The translations under genes and the position numbers were made by a program. Under the pieces are notes generated by a model. The model searched no databases, was not told the DNA's origin, and saw only the letters and a list, made by a program, of their open reading frames with translations. DNA of 64,000 nucleotides from JALHSW01 sp963720675 (GTDB lineage: Bacteria > Actinomycetota > Acidimicrobiia > IMCC26256 > PALSA-555), in NCBI GenBank assembly GCA_963720675.1, contig CAVRGH010000005.1:248001-312000 (forward strand), written 5' to 3'. The first letter of the stretch is position 1. Each line of letters starts with the position of its first letter. Of the stretch, positions 8,124 through 17,458 are shown piece after piece.

Positions 8124-9901
8124 GTCGCGCACTCGCTCTCGCCCACGGACGCCTCGTACGGGCCGGTCTCGTCGAAATCGACATAGAACTCGGGTCCTGC
8201 GTCGGGGGTCGGGAACGCGTCGAGATCTCGGAGTCCCTTGCCGACCTCGGCCGCGCCGCCGGACCGGGCGAGCCAATCCTGGAAGAGCTCGCCGGGCTCC
8301 CGCTCGGTGGCGTAACGACCGACGACTCGGACGACCGCCTGCGAGGCGACCTTGGCCGGGAGCTTCGTGGCCTTCTGCCCGAACGCGATCTCCATGGCGC
8401 CGACGTGGCCCCCGAGGAGCATCTGGTAGCCCGGCGCGGTGCGGTCGTGTGCTCGACGCTCGAGTCCGAAGAAGCCGATGTCGGCGGTGTGGTGCTGGCC
8501 GCAGCTGTTCGTGCAGCCCGAGATGTTGATGCGGATGCCGTTCACGTCGGCGAGGCCGGCCTCGTCGAGGGCTCGGTCGATGTCGGCCGCGAGCCCACGG
8601 GACTGGGTGACCGCGAGGTTGCACGTGTCGGCGCCGGGGCACGACACGACGTCGCGCACCAGCTCGGCACCCGGTGTCGCCATGTCGAGCCCGACGAGCC
8701 GCTCGTGGAGCGCCGGGAGCTGGTCCTCGGTGAGGTTCCGGATCACGACGTTCTGGCGGTTGGTGACCCGCAGCTCGACGGCGAAGTCGCGCTGGACATC
8801 GGCGAGACCGCGGAGCTGGTCGGAGGTGATGTCGCCGAGCTTGCAGTGGGCGTAGGCGCTGACCGTGCCGTTGGCGCGACCCCGCACCACGTTGGCGAGG
8901 TCCCAGGCCGCGAAGCCCTGGGCGCCGTTCAGCGTGACCTGCACGCCCGGCGCGCCGGAGATCACCTCGCCGGCACCGGCCGGCGCGTCGCCGAGGGCTT
9001 CGACGATCTCGGGCACCCCGCCGGGGTACGTGGCCGAGGCGATGAGGAAGCGTCGCTCCTTGAGGATGCGCTCCCGCAGCTCGTCCATGCCCATCGTGTC
9101 GACGAGCCACTTCATGCGGGCCCGGATCTTGTTGTCGCGGTTGCCGTGGTGGTCGAAGACCCGCAGCGCGGCCTCGATCGTGGCGAGCAGCTCCGAGCGC
9201 GGCGTGAACTCCTCGATGGCCTGGGCCGGATGCGGGTTGGCACCGAGCCCACCGGCGACGAACACCCGGAACCCGGGCTCCGTCGTGCCGTCGGGGAGCG
9301 GTCGGCTGACCGCGATCACTCCGACGTCGTTGAACATCGCCTGGCCGCAGTCGGTCGCGCAGCCGGAGAAGTTGATCTTGAACTTGCGGGGCATCCGCTG
9401 GTTGATCGGGTTGCGGATGAACCAGTCGTTGGTGGCCTGGGCCCACGCGCTGATGTCGAGGACCTCGAACGGGCACGCGCCGGCGAGGTGACAGCCGGCG
9501 ACGTTGCGGACGGTGTCGCCACACGCCTCGCGACTCGTGAGCCCGACCGACGCGAGGAGCCGCAGCACCTCGCCGATCTCCTGCAGCTGCACGAAGTGGA
9601 ACTGGATGTTCTGGCGGGTGGTGAAGTGCGCCCAGCCGCGGGAGTAGTTGTCGACCACGTAGGCGATCATCTCGAGGTGGTCGGCCTCGATCTTGCCGTG
9701 GGGCACGCGCACCCGAACCATCTGGTTGTACCCGCCCTGGCGCTGCCCGTAGATGCCCTGGCTCAGGCGGAAGACCCGGAACGCGTCGTCCTCGATCTCC
9801 CCGGCGAGGTAGCGCGCCACGCCGTCCTCGAAGCGGTCGAGCTCGTCGGCGATCTCCTGGTCGAGTGGCTGCAGCTTGAGCGTGGCAACGTCGATCGTCA
9901 T
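8120..9901 (-). CDS. Ferredoxin-dependent sulfite (nitrite) reductase
   Basis: Six-electron reduction of sulfite to sulfide at a siroheme coupled to a 4Fe-4S cluster. The 593-residue length and two-fold repeated domains fit the NirA/Sir family. The cluster ligands are Cys421 and Cys427 (SCPGADTCNLA) and Cys463 and Cys467 (SGCTNSCGQ). The family includes both nitrite and sulfite reductases; its four-base overlap with the APS reductase gene supports sulfite. A short ORF with its own promoter-like box lies upstream at 10013-10114 and may control it. Confidence 0.92.
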   Translation of the reverse strand: MTIDVATLKLQPLDQEIADELDRFEDGVARYLAGEIEDDAFRVFRLSQGIYGQRQGGYNQMVRVRVPHGKIEADHLEMIAYVVDNYSRGWAHFTTRQNIQFHFVQLQEIGEVLRLLASVGLTSREACGDTVRNVAGCHLAGACPFEVLDISAWAQATNDWFIRNPINQRMPRKFKINFSGCATDCGQAMFNDVGVIAVSRPLPDGTTEPGFRVFVAGGLGANPHPAQAIEEFTPRSELLATIEAALRVFDHHGNRDNKIRARMKWLVDTMGMDELRERILKERRFLIASATYPGGVPEIVEALGDAPAGAGEVISGAPGVQVTLNGAQGFAAWDLANVVRGRANGTVSAYAHCKLGDITSDQLRGLADVQRDFAVELRVTNRQNVVIRNLTEDQLPALHERLVGLDMATPGAELVRDVVSCPGADTCNLAVTQSRGLAADIDRALDEAGLADVNGIRINISGCTNSCGQHHTADIGFFGLERRAHDRTAPGYQMLLGGHVGAMEIAFGQKATKLPAKVASQAVVRVVGRYATEREPGELFQDWLARSGGAAEVGKGLRDLDAFPTPDAGPEFYVDFDETGPYEASVGESECAT

Positions 9902-10012
9902 GTTCGGACCTCGGAGGCGGGAGCCTCGGGGTGCGGGAGAGACACAGCGCGCGTCCCTCGAACGGAGTCGGCCCGGAGTGGGGCCGCCGGAGGGTCGGGG
10001 CGCCGGAGGTTC

Positions 10013-10114
10013 TTACGCGGCGCGACCCGGGTGAGCCGCACGACACATCTCGTCGTACATCTCGTGAGGCGTGATGCCCATCGCGATGGAGGGTGCGCCT
10101 CGGTCCCGAATCAC
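10013..10114 (-). CDS. Possible 33-residue leader peptide upstream of sulfite reductase
   Basis: In the 341-base gap between the sulfite reductase and proS, the minus strand has a GTG at 10114 and a TAA at 10013-10015. The peptide contains GITPHEMYDEMC and ends RAAHPGRAA. The box TACAGT lies at 10121-10126, six bases before the GTG, the spacing expected of a leaderless transcript. There is one Cys near its middle, not a Cys run. The stop lies 111 bases before the sulfite reductase start. It could be a sulfur-responsive leader or an independent small protein; chance is not excluded. Confidence 0.4.
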   Translation of the reverse strand: MIRDRGAPSIAMGITPHEMYDEMCRAAHPGRAA

Positions 10115-10120
10115 GACGTC

Positions 10121-10126
10121 ACTGTA
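10121..10126 (-). promoter_or_regulatory. Putative -10 box for the leader ORF and sulfate genes
   Basis: TACAGT on the minus strand, six bases before the GTG of the short ORF at 10114. No strong -35 hexamer is seen at 16-18 bases, so the assignment rests on position and the -10 match only. Confidence 0.3.
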
Positions 10127-10242
10127 CGGGAATCGCCCGGCAAATGCCACCGGAGAAGTCATATTTCTGTCCGGTGCCCCCGAGGCAGGCGAGGCCCGGA
10201 ACTGTGCGGCCCTGCTGGGGGGTCAACCTCTAGGTTGGCCGG

Positions 10243-11980
10243 ATGCGGATGTCGCGCCTGTTTGCCCGGACCCTGCGCGACGACCCGGCCGACGCCGACA
10301 TCGACAGCCACCGGTTGCTCGTGCGTGGCGGGTACATCCGCCGGATGGCCAGCGGCATCTATGCCTGGCTGCCGCTCGGCCAGCGAGTCCTCGCCAACGT
10401 CGAGCGCGTGGTGCGCGAGGAGATGGACGCCGCCGGAGCGCAAGAGGTCACGCTCCCGATCACCCAGCCGCTCGAGCTGTGGTCGCGCTCGGGTCGCGAC
10501 GAGACGTACGGCCCGCTGATGTTCCGGCTTGCAGGACCGCAAGGACACCGGCTTCTGCCTGTCGCCCACCGCGGAGGAGGCGATCACCAGCCTGCTCGCG
10601 AGCGAGTACGAGAGCTACCGCGACCTGCCGGTGAACCTGTACCAGATCAACTGGAAGTACCGCGACGAGCTGCGCCCGCGCTTCGGGCTGCTGCGCTCGC
10701 GCGAGTTCCTCATGAAGGACGCGTACTCCTTCCACGTCGACGTCGACGATCTCCGGGTCACGTACCAGGAGATGTACGACGCCTACCACCGGGTCTTCGA
10801 GCGGTGTCGGCTCACGTTCCGTCCGGTCGAGGCGCAGGCCGGCGACATCGGCGGCGAGGTGAACCACGAGTTCATGGCGGTCGCCGCGGTCGGCGAAGAC
10901 GACTTCGTATGGTGCCCGTCGTGCGACTACGCCGCGAACGTCGAGGCCGCTCGCCGAAAGTCCACGGGCGAGCCCGAAGGCCCGGTGGCCTCCGACGCCC
11001 CGGAGCGCGAGCGAGTCCACACGCCCGACCTCCCGGGTATCCAGGGTGTCGCCGAGCACCTCGGGGCCCAGCCGTCCGAGCTCATCAAGTGCATCGCGTT
11101 CGACCTCGACGGCGAGCTCGCCCTCGCGCTGGTCCCCGGTGACCGCGAGGTCAACGAGTACGCGCTCGCCCAGGCCGTCGCACCGCGGAGCGCGCGCCTC
11201 TACGACGACGAGGACTTCGCGAAGGCACACGATCTTCCCCGCGGGTACCTCGGCCCGGACTTCGCCGGCGCCGCGCTCGTCGTCGCCGATCCGCTGCTCG
11301 GTGAGCGCCCGGAGTGGATCACCGGCGCCAACGAGGTCGATCACCACGTCCGCCACGCGGTGGTGGGACGCGACTTCGCCGTGGGGCGCTGGGCCGACCT
11401 CGTCAGCGTCGTGCCGGGCGACCCGTGCCCCCGTTGCGGCAAGGAGCTGTCGGTCGACCGCGGGATCGAGGTCGGCCACGTGTTCCAGGTCGGCACGAAG
11501 TACTCCGAGAGCCTCGACGCCGTGTACACCGACGAGGGTGGCGCCCAGCACCCGATGGTGATGGGTTGCTACGGCATCGGGATCTCCCGGATCGTCGCGG
11601 CGATCGTCGAGGAGCACCACGACGACGACGGCATCGCGTGGCCGATCGGTCTCGCCCCGTACGACGTGCACCTCGTGGTGCTCGCCGGTCGGGGCGACGC
11701 CGCCGCCGAGGTCGCGGCAGCCGCCGATGAGCTGTACGACGCGATGACCGCGGCCGGCGTATCGGTGCTCTATGACGACCGCGAGGTGTCCGCCGGCGTG
11801 AAGTTCGCCGACGCCGACCTGCTCGGCATGCCGGTGCGCCTCACGCTGGGAGCGAAGGGCTTTGCCCGCGGCGTCGTCGAGCGGAAGCTCCGGGCGGGCG
11901 GCGACCAGACCGAGCTGGCGCTGCAGGACGACCTGCTCGGCGCGACGCCCGAGGCGCGCCGGTCCGCCGTGCTGGGGTGA
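10243..11980 (+). CDS. proS: Prolyl-tRNA synthetase, bacterial type, with one frameshift
   Basis: Charges tRNA-Pro. The N-terminus (RLFARTLRDDPADADIDSHR) through the class II motif 2 region (INWKYRDELRPRFGLLRSRE) is typical, followed by the YbaK-like editing insertion (about residues 230-390), motif 3 (VMGCYGIGISRI) and the anticodon domain. The frame changes after LMFRL: the bases CGGCTT-G-CAGGAC at 10525-10536 need one G removed to continue LQDRKDTGF. The corrected protein is about 578 residues, the normal length. As proS is essential, this is almost certainly a sequence error at 10528-10531. Confidence 0.95.
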
Positions 11981-11986
11981 GCGCCG

Positions 11987-12787
11987 TCAGCTGAGCGTGG
12001 AGAGGAACGCGGCGGCGGCGAAGCCGGCGGCCGCGGCGAGCCCGGCGTGGCGCTTCGCGCCGCGGACGGCCAGCGGGATCATCTCGTTGACGACCACCAC
12101 GATCATCGCCCCTGCGGCGATGCACTGGATGATCGCGATCAGGTCGTTCTCCGACTCGTTGAGCACACCGAAGCCGATCGCACCGGCGATGCCACCTGCC
12201 GCGACGATGCCGGCGAAGAGCACCAGGACGGACCGCAGCGAGCGCTTGCCGGCGAGCATGGCGGCGGCGACGCCGATGGACTCGGGCAGGTTCGCGAGGA
12301 ACACGGCGCCGACGAGAGCGATGGAGATCGAGCCCCCGCCGAGGAGCGTCAGCCCGATCGCGATCGACTCCGGGATGCCGTCGAGGACCATGCCGACGGT
12401 CAGGTTGCGGGCGGTCGCCGCGTCGGCGGCCACGGCCTCCGGCTCGGGCTCGGCGGTCTGCTGACCGATCTGGTCCTCCTCGTCGAGCTCGAGCTCCTCG
12501 GGTTCCTCGGGATCCTCGCGACGGCTGCGACGGTCGAGCCACTCGGTGAGCACGTAGTAGCCGATGGCACCGGCCGCGAGTCCGATCCCGGCCGGAGCAC
12601 GGCCGGCTTCTTCGTACGCTTCGACCACCAAGTCGGTGGTGATCGCGCTGATGAGGGCGCCGGCGCCGAACGCCATGACGAGCCCGAGGCGACGGGGCTC
12701 CTGGAGACTCGGGAAGCGAGCGACGAGCAACGCGCCGACGATCAACGCCGATTGCCCGAGTGCGGCCCAGAGCCCGGCTTCCAGCAC
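11987..12787 (-). CDS. ZIP-family metal transporter
   Basis: A 266-residue membrane protein with about eight hydrophobic helices and an acidic cytoplasmic loop rich in Glu and Asp (about residues 100-140) in place of the usual His-rich loop. The ZIP signature appears as VLDGIPESIAIGL, with LANLPESIGVAAA in the next helix. It probably moves a divalent metal into the cytosol. The GTG at 12787 is taken as start because the sequence upstream is antisense to the divergent ligase gene; only 34 bases separate the two start codons, so their promoters overlap. Confidence 0.8.
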   Translation of the reverse strand: MLEAGLWAALGQSALIVGALLVARFPSLQEPRRLGLVMAFGAGALISAITTDLVVEAYEEAGRAPAGIGLAAGAIGYYVLTEWLDRRSRREDPEEPEELELDEEDQIGQQTAEPEPEAVAADAATARNLTVGMVLDGIPESIAIGLTLLGGGSISIALVGAVFLANLPESIGVAAAMLAGKRSLRSVLVLFAGIVAAGGIAGAIGFGVLNESENDLIAIIQCIAAGAMIVVVVNEMIPLAVRGAKRHAGLAAAAGFAAAAFLSTLS

Positions 12788-12821
12788 CGGGGGAGTCTCG
12801 CGTGTGTGGCAGGGTGCCGGG

Positions 12822-13901
12822 GTGACGTTGCCCGTGCGGCCCCCCGTCTCGCCGATGCTCGCCAAGCTCGCCCGTGAGCTCCCGACGGGAGACGGCTGGC
12901 TGTACGAACCGAAGTGGGACGGGTTCCGCTGCATCGTCTACCGCGACGGTGACGACGTGGAGCTCGGCAGCCGGAACGAGAAGTCGCTCACTCGGTACTT
13001 CCCGGAGATCCTCGAACCGCTGCGGAAGCACCTGCCCGAGCAGGCCGTCCTCGACGGCGAGCTGGTGATCGCCACCGACCACGGTCTGGACTTCGACGCG
13101 CTCTCGAACCGCATCCATCCGGCCGCGAGCCGCGTGGAGATGCTCGCGGGGGAGACCCCGGTCTCGTTCGTCGCCTTCGACCTGCTCGCGCTCATGGAGA
13201 CCGACCTACGACCGATGCCGTTCGCCGATCGGCGCAAGCTCCTCGAGAAGGCACTCGGCAAGGCGAAGTCGCCGGTGCACCTGACGCCCGCGACCACGGA
13301 TGTCGACGTCGCTCGCGGGTGGTTCGATCGATTCGAGGGCGCCGGGCTCGACGGCGTCGTCGCGAAGCCGCTCGGCGAGGCGTACCACGAGGGCAAGCGC
13401 ACGATGCAGAAGGTGAAGCACCAGCGCACCGCCGACGTCGTCCTCGCCGGCTACCGCGTGCACAAGGACGGCAACGGCGTCGGGTCGTTCCTGCTCGGCC
13501 TCTACGACGACGCGGGAACGCTGCACCACGTCGGCGTGGCGAGCAACTTCAAGGCGCCCGAGCGCGCCGCGCTCGCGAAGGAGCTCAAGCCGCTCGAGAA
13601 GAACGCCGCCGACGAGCATCCCTGGCGGGAGTGGCAGCAGCAAGCCGGCGAGTCGGAGCGAGGGGAGTCGGGGCGCATGCCCGGGGGACTCAACCGCTGG
13701 AACGCGAACAAGGACATGTCGTGGGTGCCGCTGCGCATCGAGCGGGTCGCCGAGGTCGCGTTCGAGCACATGCAGGCCGACCGGTTCCGCCACAACGCGC
13801 GGTTCGTCCGGTGGCGCCCTGACCGCGAGCCGTCGTCGTGCACCTACGAGCAGCTCGACGTGCCGGTGCCCGTCGAGCTCCGTGAGGTCTTCGGGGTCTA
13901 G
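12822..13901 (+). CDS. ligC: ATP-dependent DNA ligase, LigC type
   Basis: A 359-residue ATP-dependent ligase. The nucleotidyl-transfer lysine is Lys31 in the motif EPKWDGFR; later motifs include LDGELV, VAFDLLAL and GVVAKPL, followed by an OB-fold domain. The short length without a nuclease or primase domain fits LigC, a repair ligase, not the replicative NAD-dependent LigA. The start is GTG 12822; the frame is open upstream but runs antisense to the ZIP gene. Actinobacterial LigC proteins work in base-excision-like repair, which is family knowledge and not seen here. Confidence 0.88.
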   Translation: MTLPVRPPVSPMLAKLARELPTGDGWLYEPKWDGFRCIVYRDGDDVELGSRNEKSLTRYFPEILEPLRKHLPEQAVLDGELVIATDHGLDFDALSNRIHPAASRVEMLAGETPVSFVAFDLLALMETDLRPMPFADRRKLLEKALGKAKSPVHLTPATTDVDVARGWFDRFEGAGLDGVVAKPLGEAYHEGKRTMQKVKHQRTADVVLAGYRVHKDGNGVGSFLLGLYDDAGTLHHVGVASNFKAPERAALAKELKPLEKNAADEHPWREWQQQAGESERGESGRMPGGLNRWNANKDMSWVPLRIERVAEVAFEHMQADRFRHNARFVRWRPDREPSSCTYEQLDVPVPVELREVFGV

Positions 13902-13925
13902 CGCCCCGGTCTGTGGTCCGGTGCG

Positions 13926-15091
13926 TCAGGCCGCCGCCTCGCCGGGTGGGGCGCGCAGGCTCCAGGTGCCGTCGCGGTGGTCGTCGATCGTGTAGTCGCG
14001 GTCGTGGATCAGGTGGTGGTGCTGGTCGCAGACGTTGCCGAGCTCGGCGTAGGTGGTGTGGTGGGTATCGCCGAACGGTCGTGGTGTGGTGACGGTGCAA
14101 GCCGATGGTGCGGTCGCAGCCGCGGATCTTGCAGGTGCGGTCGCGCTCGTGCGATGGCGATCTTGAGGGCGGTGGGGGACGTGGCGGGTGGGGCTCACGA
14201 CGGTCTGGACGTCGACGCCGTCGGTGATCACCAGCTGGAGCAGCCCGTGGGAGAGGACTCGCGGCGTGGGCGACGGGGACGGGTCCGACTCCGGGGATCT
14301 CGCAGATCTCGCCCGGGGCGGAGCGGCCGTCGAGGAGGGACCGGGAGGCCGACCAGGACTGTGCCCGTGCGGGTTGCGTCTTGGTGCGGCCGGTACCCGA
14401 GTCGGCGAGGTCGATCATGGCGTCGAAGCGGTAGGCCTCGCGCTGCTCGTGCTCGCCGGAGCGGCGGGCGTCCTCGAAGCGCCTGCTCGAGGGGCTCGAG
14501 CGCGTGCGAGGAGCTTGGCGACGTCCTCGGTCGGGCCGGAGAACTGCCCTCGGGTGGCGAACCCGTCGGTCCAGGTGCGCAGGTGACGGTCGCGCTCGCG
14601 CCTTGCGGCGGGCTGCGACCTCGTCGCATGCCGCGGCGATCACGCCGCTCGTTCTCGGCGCTGCAGCTCGCGCATGCCCGAACGACTGCGCGGTGGCGAG
14701 CAGCCGTTGCTCGGCGGACGGGTCTGCCGCGGCGCCGGCGGTGACGTGCGCGGCCTGCTGGAGCGAGAGCTCGCCAGACCGGAGCTGCTCTTCGGTCGCC
14801 GGGAGGTCGGTCAGTCGGGTCGCGGTGGCGAACGTCTCGCGGGCCACGCCCTCTGACGATCCGGTGGCTTCGGCGAGCCACTGCTCCGGCGATGCGGCGT
14901 GGGATCGGCCGCGCCACGCGTTGGTGTCCGCGGCGCGCTTGGCCAGGAGCATCTTGGCCGATTCCGCCGAAGCGCTCGATCCGCGCCGCGGTCTCGGTGA
15001 GCCTGGCGGCGTCGCGGCCTTCGAGGCACGCGGGATCGAGCGCGGCAACGACCCGCTCCAGCTCCGCTTCGATGCGCTCGATCTCGAACAT
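13926..15091 (-). pseudogene. 13E12-family DUF222/HNH protein, multiply frameshifted
   Basis: Reading from ATG 15091, the start (FEIERIEAELERVVAALDPA) is a DUF222 N-terminus, but the frame shifts near 14960, again around 14650-14690 and again before the HNH region, whose pieces (CKIRGCDRTIGLH and NVCDQHHHLIHDRDYT) sit in different frames. With at least three shifts in 1.2 kb it looks genuinely decayed, though this sequence has many indel errors. The coding part is clearly diverged from the two other 13E12 copies, yet its 5' flank carries the same element (15105-15136). Confidence 0.75.
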
Positions 15092-15104
15092 GGCCTCACG
15101 ATGA

Positions 15105-15136
15105 CAGGGGGGTGTGACAGCTACCTCCCCGGATCG
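15105..15136 (-). promoter_or_regulatory. Conserved 5' element of 13E12 genes, copy 1
   Basis: On the minus strand this reads close to GGGGGTAASTGTCACACCCC, preceded by CGATC. It ends 13 bases before the 13E12 start codon, exactly as in the copies at 34688 and 51833. The GGGG and CCCC arms around TGTCACA make it a near-palindrome. Confidence 0.6.
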
Positions 15137-15241
15137 GGCAGCTCCGCGAGGATTCCTCGAAGAATTTCTCATGCCACACGAACCCCACCAGCCCCACGAG
15201 CCCCACACCCCACCGACCGGGGGAAGAGAGGGTGCGGATCT

Positions 15242-15348
15242 GGTACCATGCAAGCCGTTCGTTCGTTGGCGAGCGGCCCGGTTTCCACCGTTTTCGGGGG
15301 ATTCAGGTGACCGCCCTCGACGTGGGCTTCATGCCCACGTCTTTTTCT
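15242..15348 (+). ncRNA. Structured leader of the rimP-nusA-infB operon
   Basis: A TACCAT box at 15242-15247 could start a transcript near 15254. The following RNA can form a 7-pair stem (CCGTTCG with CGAGCGG, 15255-15276) and then the perfect terminator hairpin at 15319-15341. A structured leader with a terminator before rimP-nusA would allow attenuation, for example feedback by NusA; that role is inference from position. The rest of the 315-base gap holds the 13E12 element and nothing else I recognise. Confidence 0.45.
15319..15348 (+). terminator. Intrinsic terminator or attenuator before rimP
   Basis: A perfect nine-pair stem, GACGTGGGC with GCCCACGTC, and loop TTCAT, followed directly by TTTTTCTT. 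It is the clearest rho-independent terminator in the window and lies 58 bases before the rimP start, inside the presumed leader, so it may work as an attenuator of the operon. Confidence 0.8.
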
Positions 15349-15406
15349 TGACAGGCGCAGGCAAGGGCCCGCACGGGCCACGAGTGAGGACGGGAGGTGA
15401 GCGGTC

Positions 15407-16027
15407 GTGAGTGAAGCCCCTGAGGCGCTGGTGGCCGCCATCGAGCCCGTCCTGGGTGCACTCGGCCTGAGCCTCTACGACCTCGAGCTCGTCGGCACCG
15501 CCGGGAAGTCGCGGGCGCTGCGCGTCCTCGTCGACCGCCCGGTCGACCGGGCCGCCACCGACCTGGCCGCCACCGAGGGGGACGGCGAGGCCGCCACGCC
15601 GCTCGACCTCGACACCATCACCGAGGCCACTCGGGTCGTCTCCACCGAGCTCGATCGCATCGAGGCGGCCGGTGGTCCCGCGGCCGCGGTGCTGCGCAGC
15701 CAGTACACGCTCGAGGTGAGCAGCCCCGGGCTCGAGCGCCCGCTGCGGCGTCCCGAGCACTGGCGTGGAGCCGTCGGCGCAGAAGCATCCGTGAAGTCGA
15801 CCGTGCCCGCAGCCGATGGCGCCGCGGGCGAGACCGTCCGTCGGCACGGCGTCGTGCTGGCCGTCACCGACGACGGCGTCGACCTCGAGTTCGACGGTGC
15901 ACGCGAACACGTCGCGTACTCCGACATCGTCCAGGCCCGCACCGTGTTCGAGTGGGGCGCTCAGGCCAAGCCGAGCGCCGGCACGGGCAAGCGCGGCCGG
16001 AGCAAGCGCGAGAAGGTGACGCAATGA
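15407..16027 (+). CDS. rimP: Ribosome maturation factor RimP
   Basis: RimP assists 30S subunit maturation. The 206-residue product has the N-terminal domain (GLSLYDLELVG, LRVLVDRP, then LDTITEATRVVSTELD) and the conserved SSPGLERPL before the C-terminal SH3-like domain; it ends with a basic tail. A 20-residue Ala/Asp-rich insertion after the VDRP strand makes it a little longer than usual. GTG 15407 has GGGAGGT upstream. The stop overlaps the nusA ATG as ATGA. Confidence 0.95.
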   Translation: MSEAPEALVAAIEPVLGALGLSLYDLELVGTAGKSRALRVLVDRPVDRAATDLAATEGDGEAATPLDLDTITEATRVVSTELDRIEAAGGPAAAVLRSQYTLEVSSPGLERPLRRPEHWRGAVGAEASVKSTVPAADGAAGETVRRHGVVLAVTDDGVDLEFDGAREHVAYSDIVQARTVFEWGAQAKPSAGTGKRGRSKREKVTQ

Positions 16028-17436
16028 ATTCCGAGATGATGGAAGCGCTCGAGAACATCGAGCGCGAGAAGGGCATCTCCGTCGAGATCATGCTGGAGGC
16101 GCTCGCGAACGCGCTGGTCACCGCGTACAAGCGCATGCCGAACGCCGCCGAGGAGGCGCTCGTCGAGATCGACGTCGAGACCGGCGACATCAAGGTCATC
16201 GCACAGGAGCTCGACGAGGAGGGCAACGTCGTCCGCGAGTGGGACGACACGCCCGACGACTTCGGTCGCATCGCCGCGCAGACTGCGAAGCAGGTCATCC
16301 TCCAGCGGATCCGCGACGCCGAGCGCGAGATGAAGTACGAGGAGTACGCCGGCCGCGAGGGCGACATCGTCACCGGGATCATCCAGCAGACCGACCAGCG
16401 CTACACGCTGCTCGACCTGGGCCGGGTCGAGGCGCTCCTCCCGCAGGCCGAGCAGGTGCAGAACGAGCGCTACGAGCACGGCAGCCGGCTGAAGGCCTAC
16501 ATCGTCGAGGTCCGCAAGACGGCCAAGGGCCCCCAGATCGTCGTGTCGCGCACCCACCCGGGCCTCGTGAAGCGGCTGTTCGAGCTCGAGGTCCCCGAGA
16601 TCGTCGACGGCGTCGTCGAGCTCAAGGCCATCGCCCGTGAGCCCGGTCACCGCACGAAGATCGCGGTCGCGTCCAACGATTCGCACGTCGACCCGGTCGG
16701 CGCCTGCGTCGGCGCGCGCGGCTCGCGCGTCCGCATGGTCGTCAACGAGCTGCGGGGCGAGAAGGTCGACATCGTCCCCTACAGCGACAACCCGTCCGAG
16801 TTCGTGCAGAAGGCGCTCGCGCCGGCGCGCGTGCGTGAGGTGCGGATCCACGAGGACACCGGCACCGCCGAGGTCATCGTCCCCGACTTCCAGCTGTCGC
16901 TCGCGATCGGCAAGGAAGGCCAGAACGCCCGTCTGGCCGCGCGCCTGAGCGGTTGGCGCGTCGACATCAAGAGCGAGACGCAGCTCGCCGAAGAGGAAGC
17001 CGGCGAGGTCGACTACGCCGAGGGCGAGTGGGTCAAGAGCGACTCCGGCGAGCTGGTCTTCCAGCCCGCCGGGGGTGGCGACGCCATCTCCGCGGCCGAG
17101 GCCGGGTACGCCTCGCCGGTCGGCGGGGAGGAGGCGGCCGAGGTGGCCGCCGAGGCAGGTGCGGTCGCGGAGGTCGCGGAGGCCGTCGCCGAGGAAGCGG
17201 TCGTCGAAGCCGTGATCGCGGAGGCCGTCGCCGAGGAAGCGGTCGCCGAGGCGATCGAGGCCGAGGCGGGCGGAGACCCCGAGCTCGCCGCGGTGGCAGA
17301 GGCGGTGGCCGAGGAGGCTGTCGCCGAAGCGGTCGTCGCAGAGGTCGTCGCGGAAGAGGCGGTCGAGGTGGCCATCGAGGTCGAGATCGTGGCCGAGGTG
17401 GCGGAGGAGATCGCCGAGGAGGAGACCGACGCGTGA
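16024..17436 (+). CDS. nusA: Transcription termination/antitermination factor NusA with acidic Ala-Glu-Val tail
   Basis: A 470-residue NusA: N-terminal RNA polymerase-binding domain (1-110), S1 domain (about 111-180), KH1 with GARG (230-233) and KH2 with GKEG (296-299). Residues from about 368 to 470 form a low-complexity tail built of Ala, Glu and Val, mostly repeats like VAEEAVAEA, predicted to be one long acidic helix or coiled coil. Actinobacterial NusA normally ends soon after KH2, so the tail is unusual. ATG 16024 overlaps the rimP stop. It regulates pausing, termination and rRNA antitermination. Confidence 0.95.
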   Translation: MNSEMMEALENIEREKGISVEIMLEALANALVTAYKRMPNAAEEALVEIDVETGDIKVIAQELDEEGNVVREWDDTPDDFGRIAAQTAKQVILQRIRDAEREMKYEEYAGREGDIVTGIIQQTDQRYTLLDLGRVEALLPQAEQVQNERYEHGSRLKAYIVEVRKTAKGPQIVVSRTHPGLVKRLFELEVPEIVDGVVELKAIAREPGHRTKIAVASNDSHVDPVGACVGARGSRVRMVVNELRGEKVDIVPYSDNPSEFVQKALAPARVREVRIHEDTGTAEVIVPDFQLSLAIGKEGQNARLAARLSGWRVDIKSETQLAEEEAGEVDYAEGEWVKSDSGELVFQPAGGGDAISAAEAGYASPVGGEEAAEVAAEAGAVAEVAEAVAEEAVVEAVIAEAVAEEAVAEAIEAEAGGDPELAAVAEAVAEEAVAEAVVAEVVAEEAVEVAIEVEIVAEVAEEIAEEETDA

Positions 17437-17458
17437 TCACGGTCAGCTCCCGGCTCGC

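Noticed and set aside
5455..8184. Long minus-strand frame covering methyltransferase and phosphatase regions
   Set aside because: Only the last 261 codons match a methyltransferase; the rest overlaps the phosphatase and cysH genes in another frame.
13926..15091. 13E12 copy as an insertion sequence
   Set aside because: No transposase, terminal inverted repeats or target duplication are seen; DUF222/HNH proteins are not transposases.
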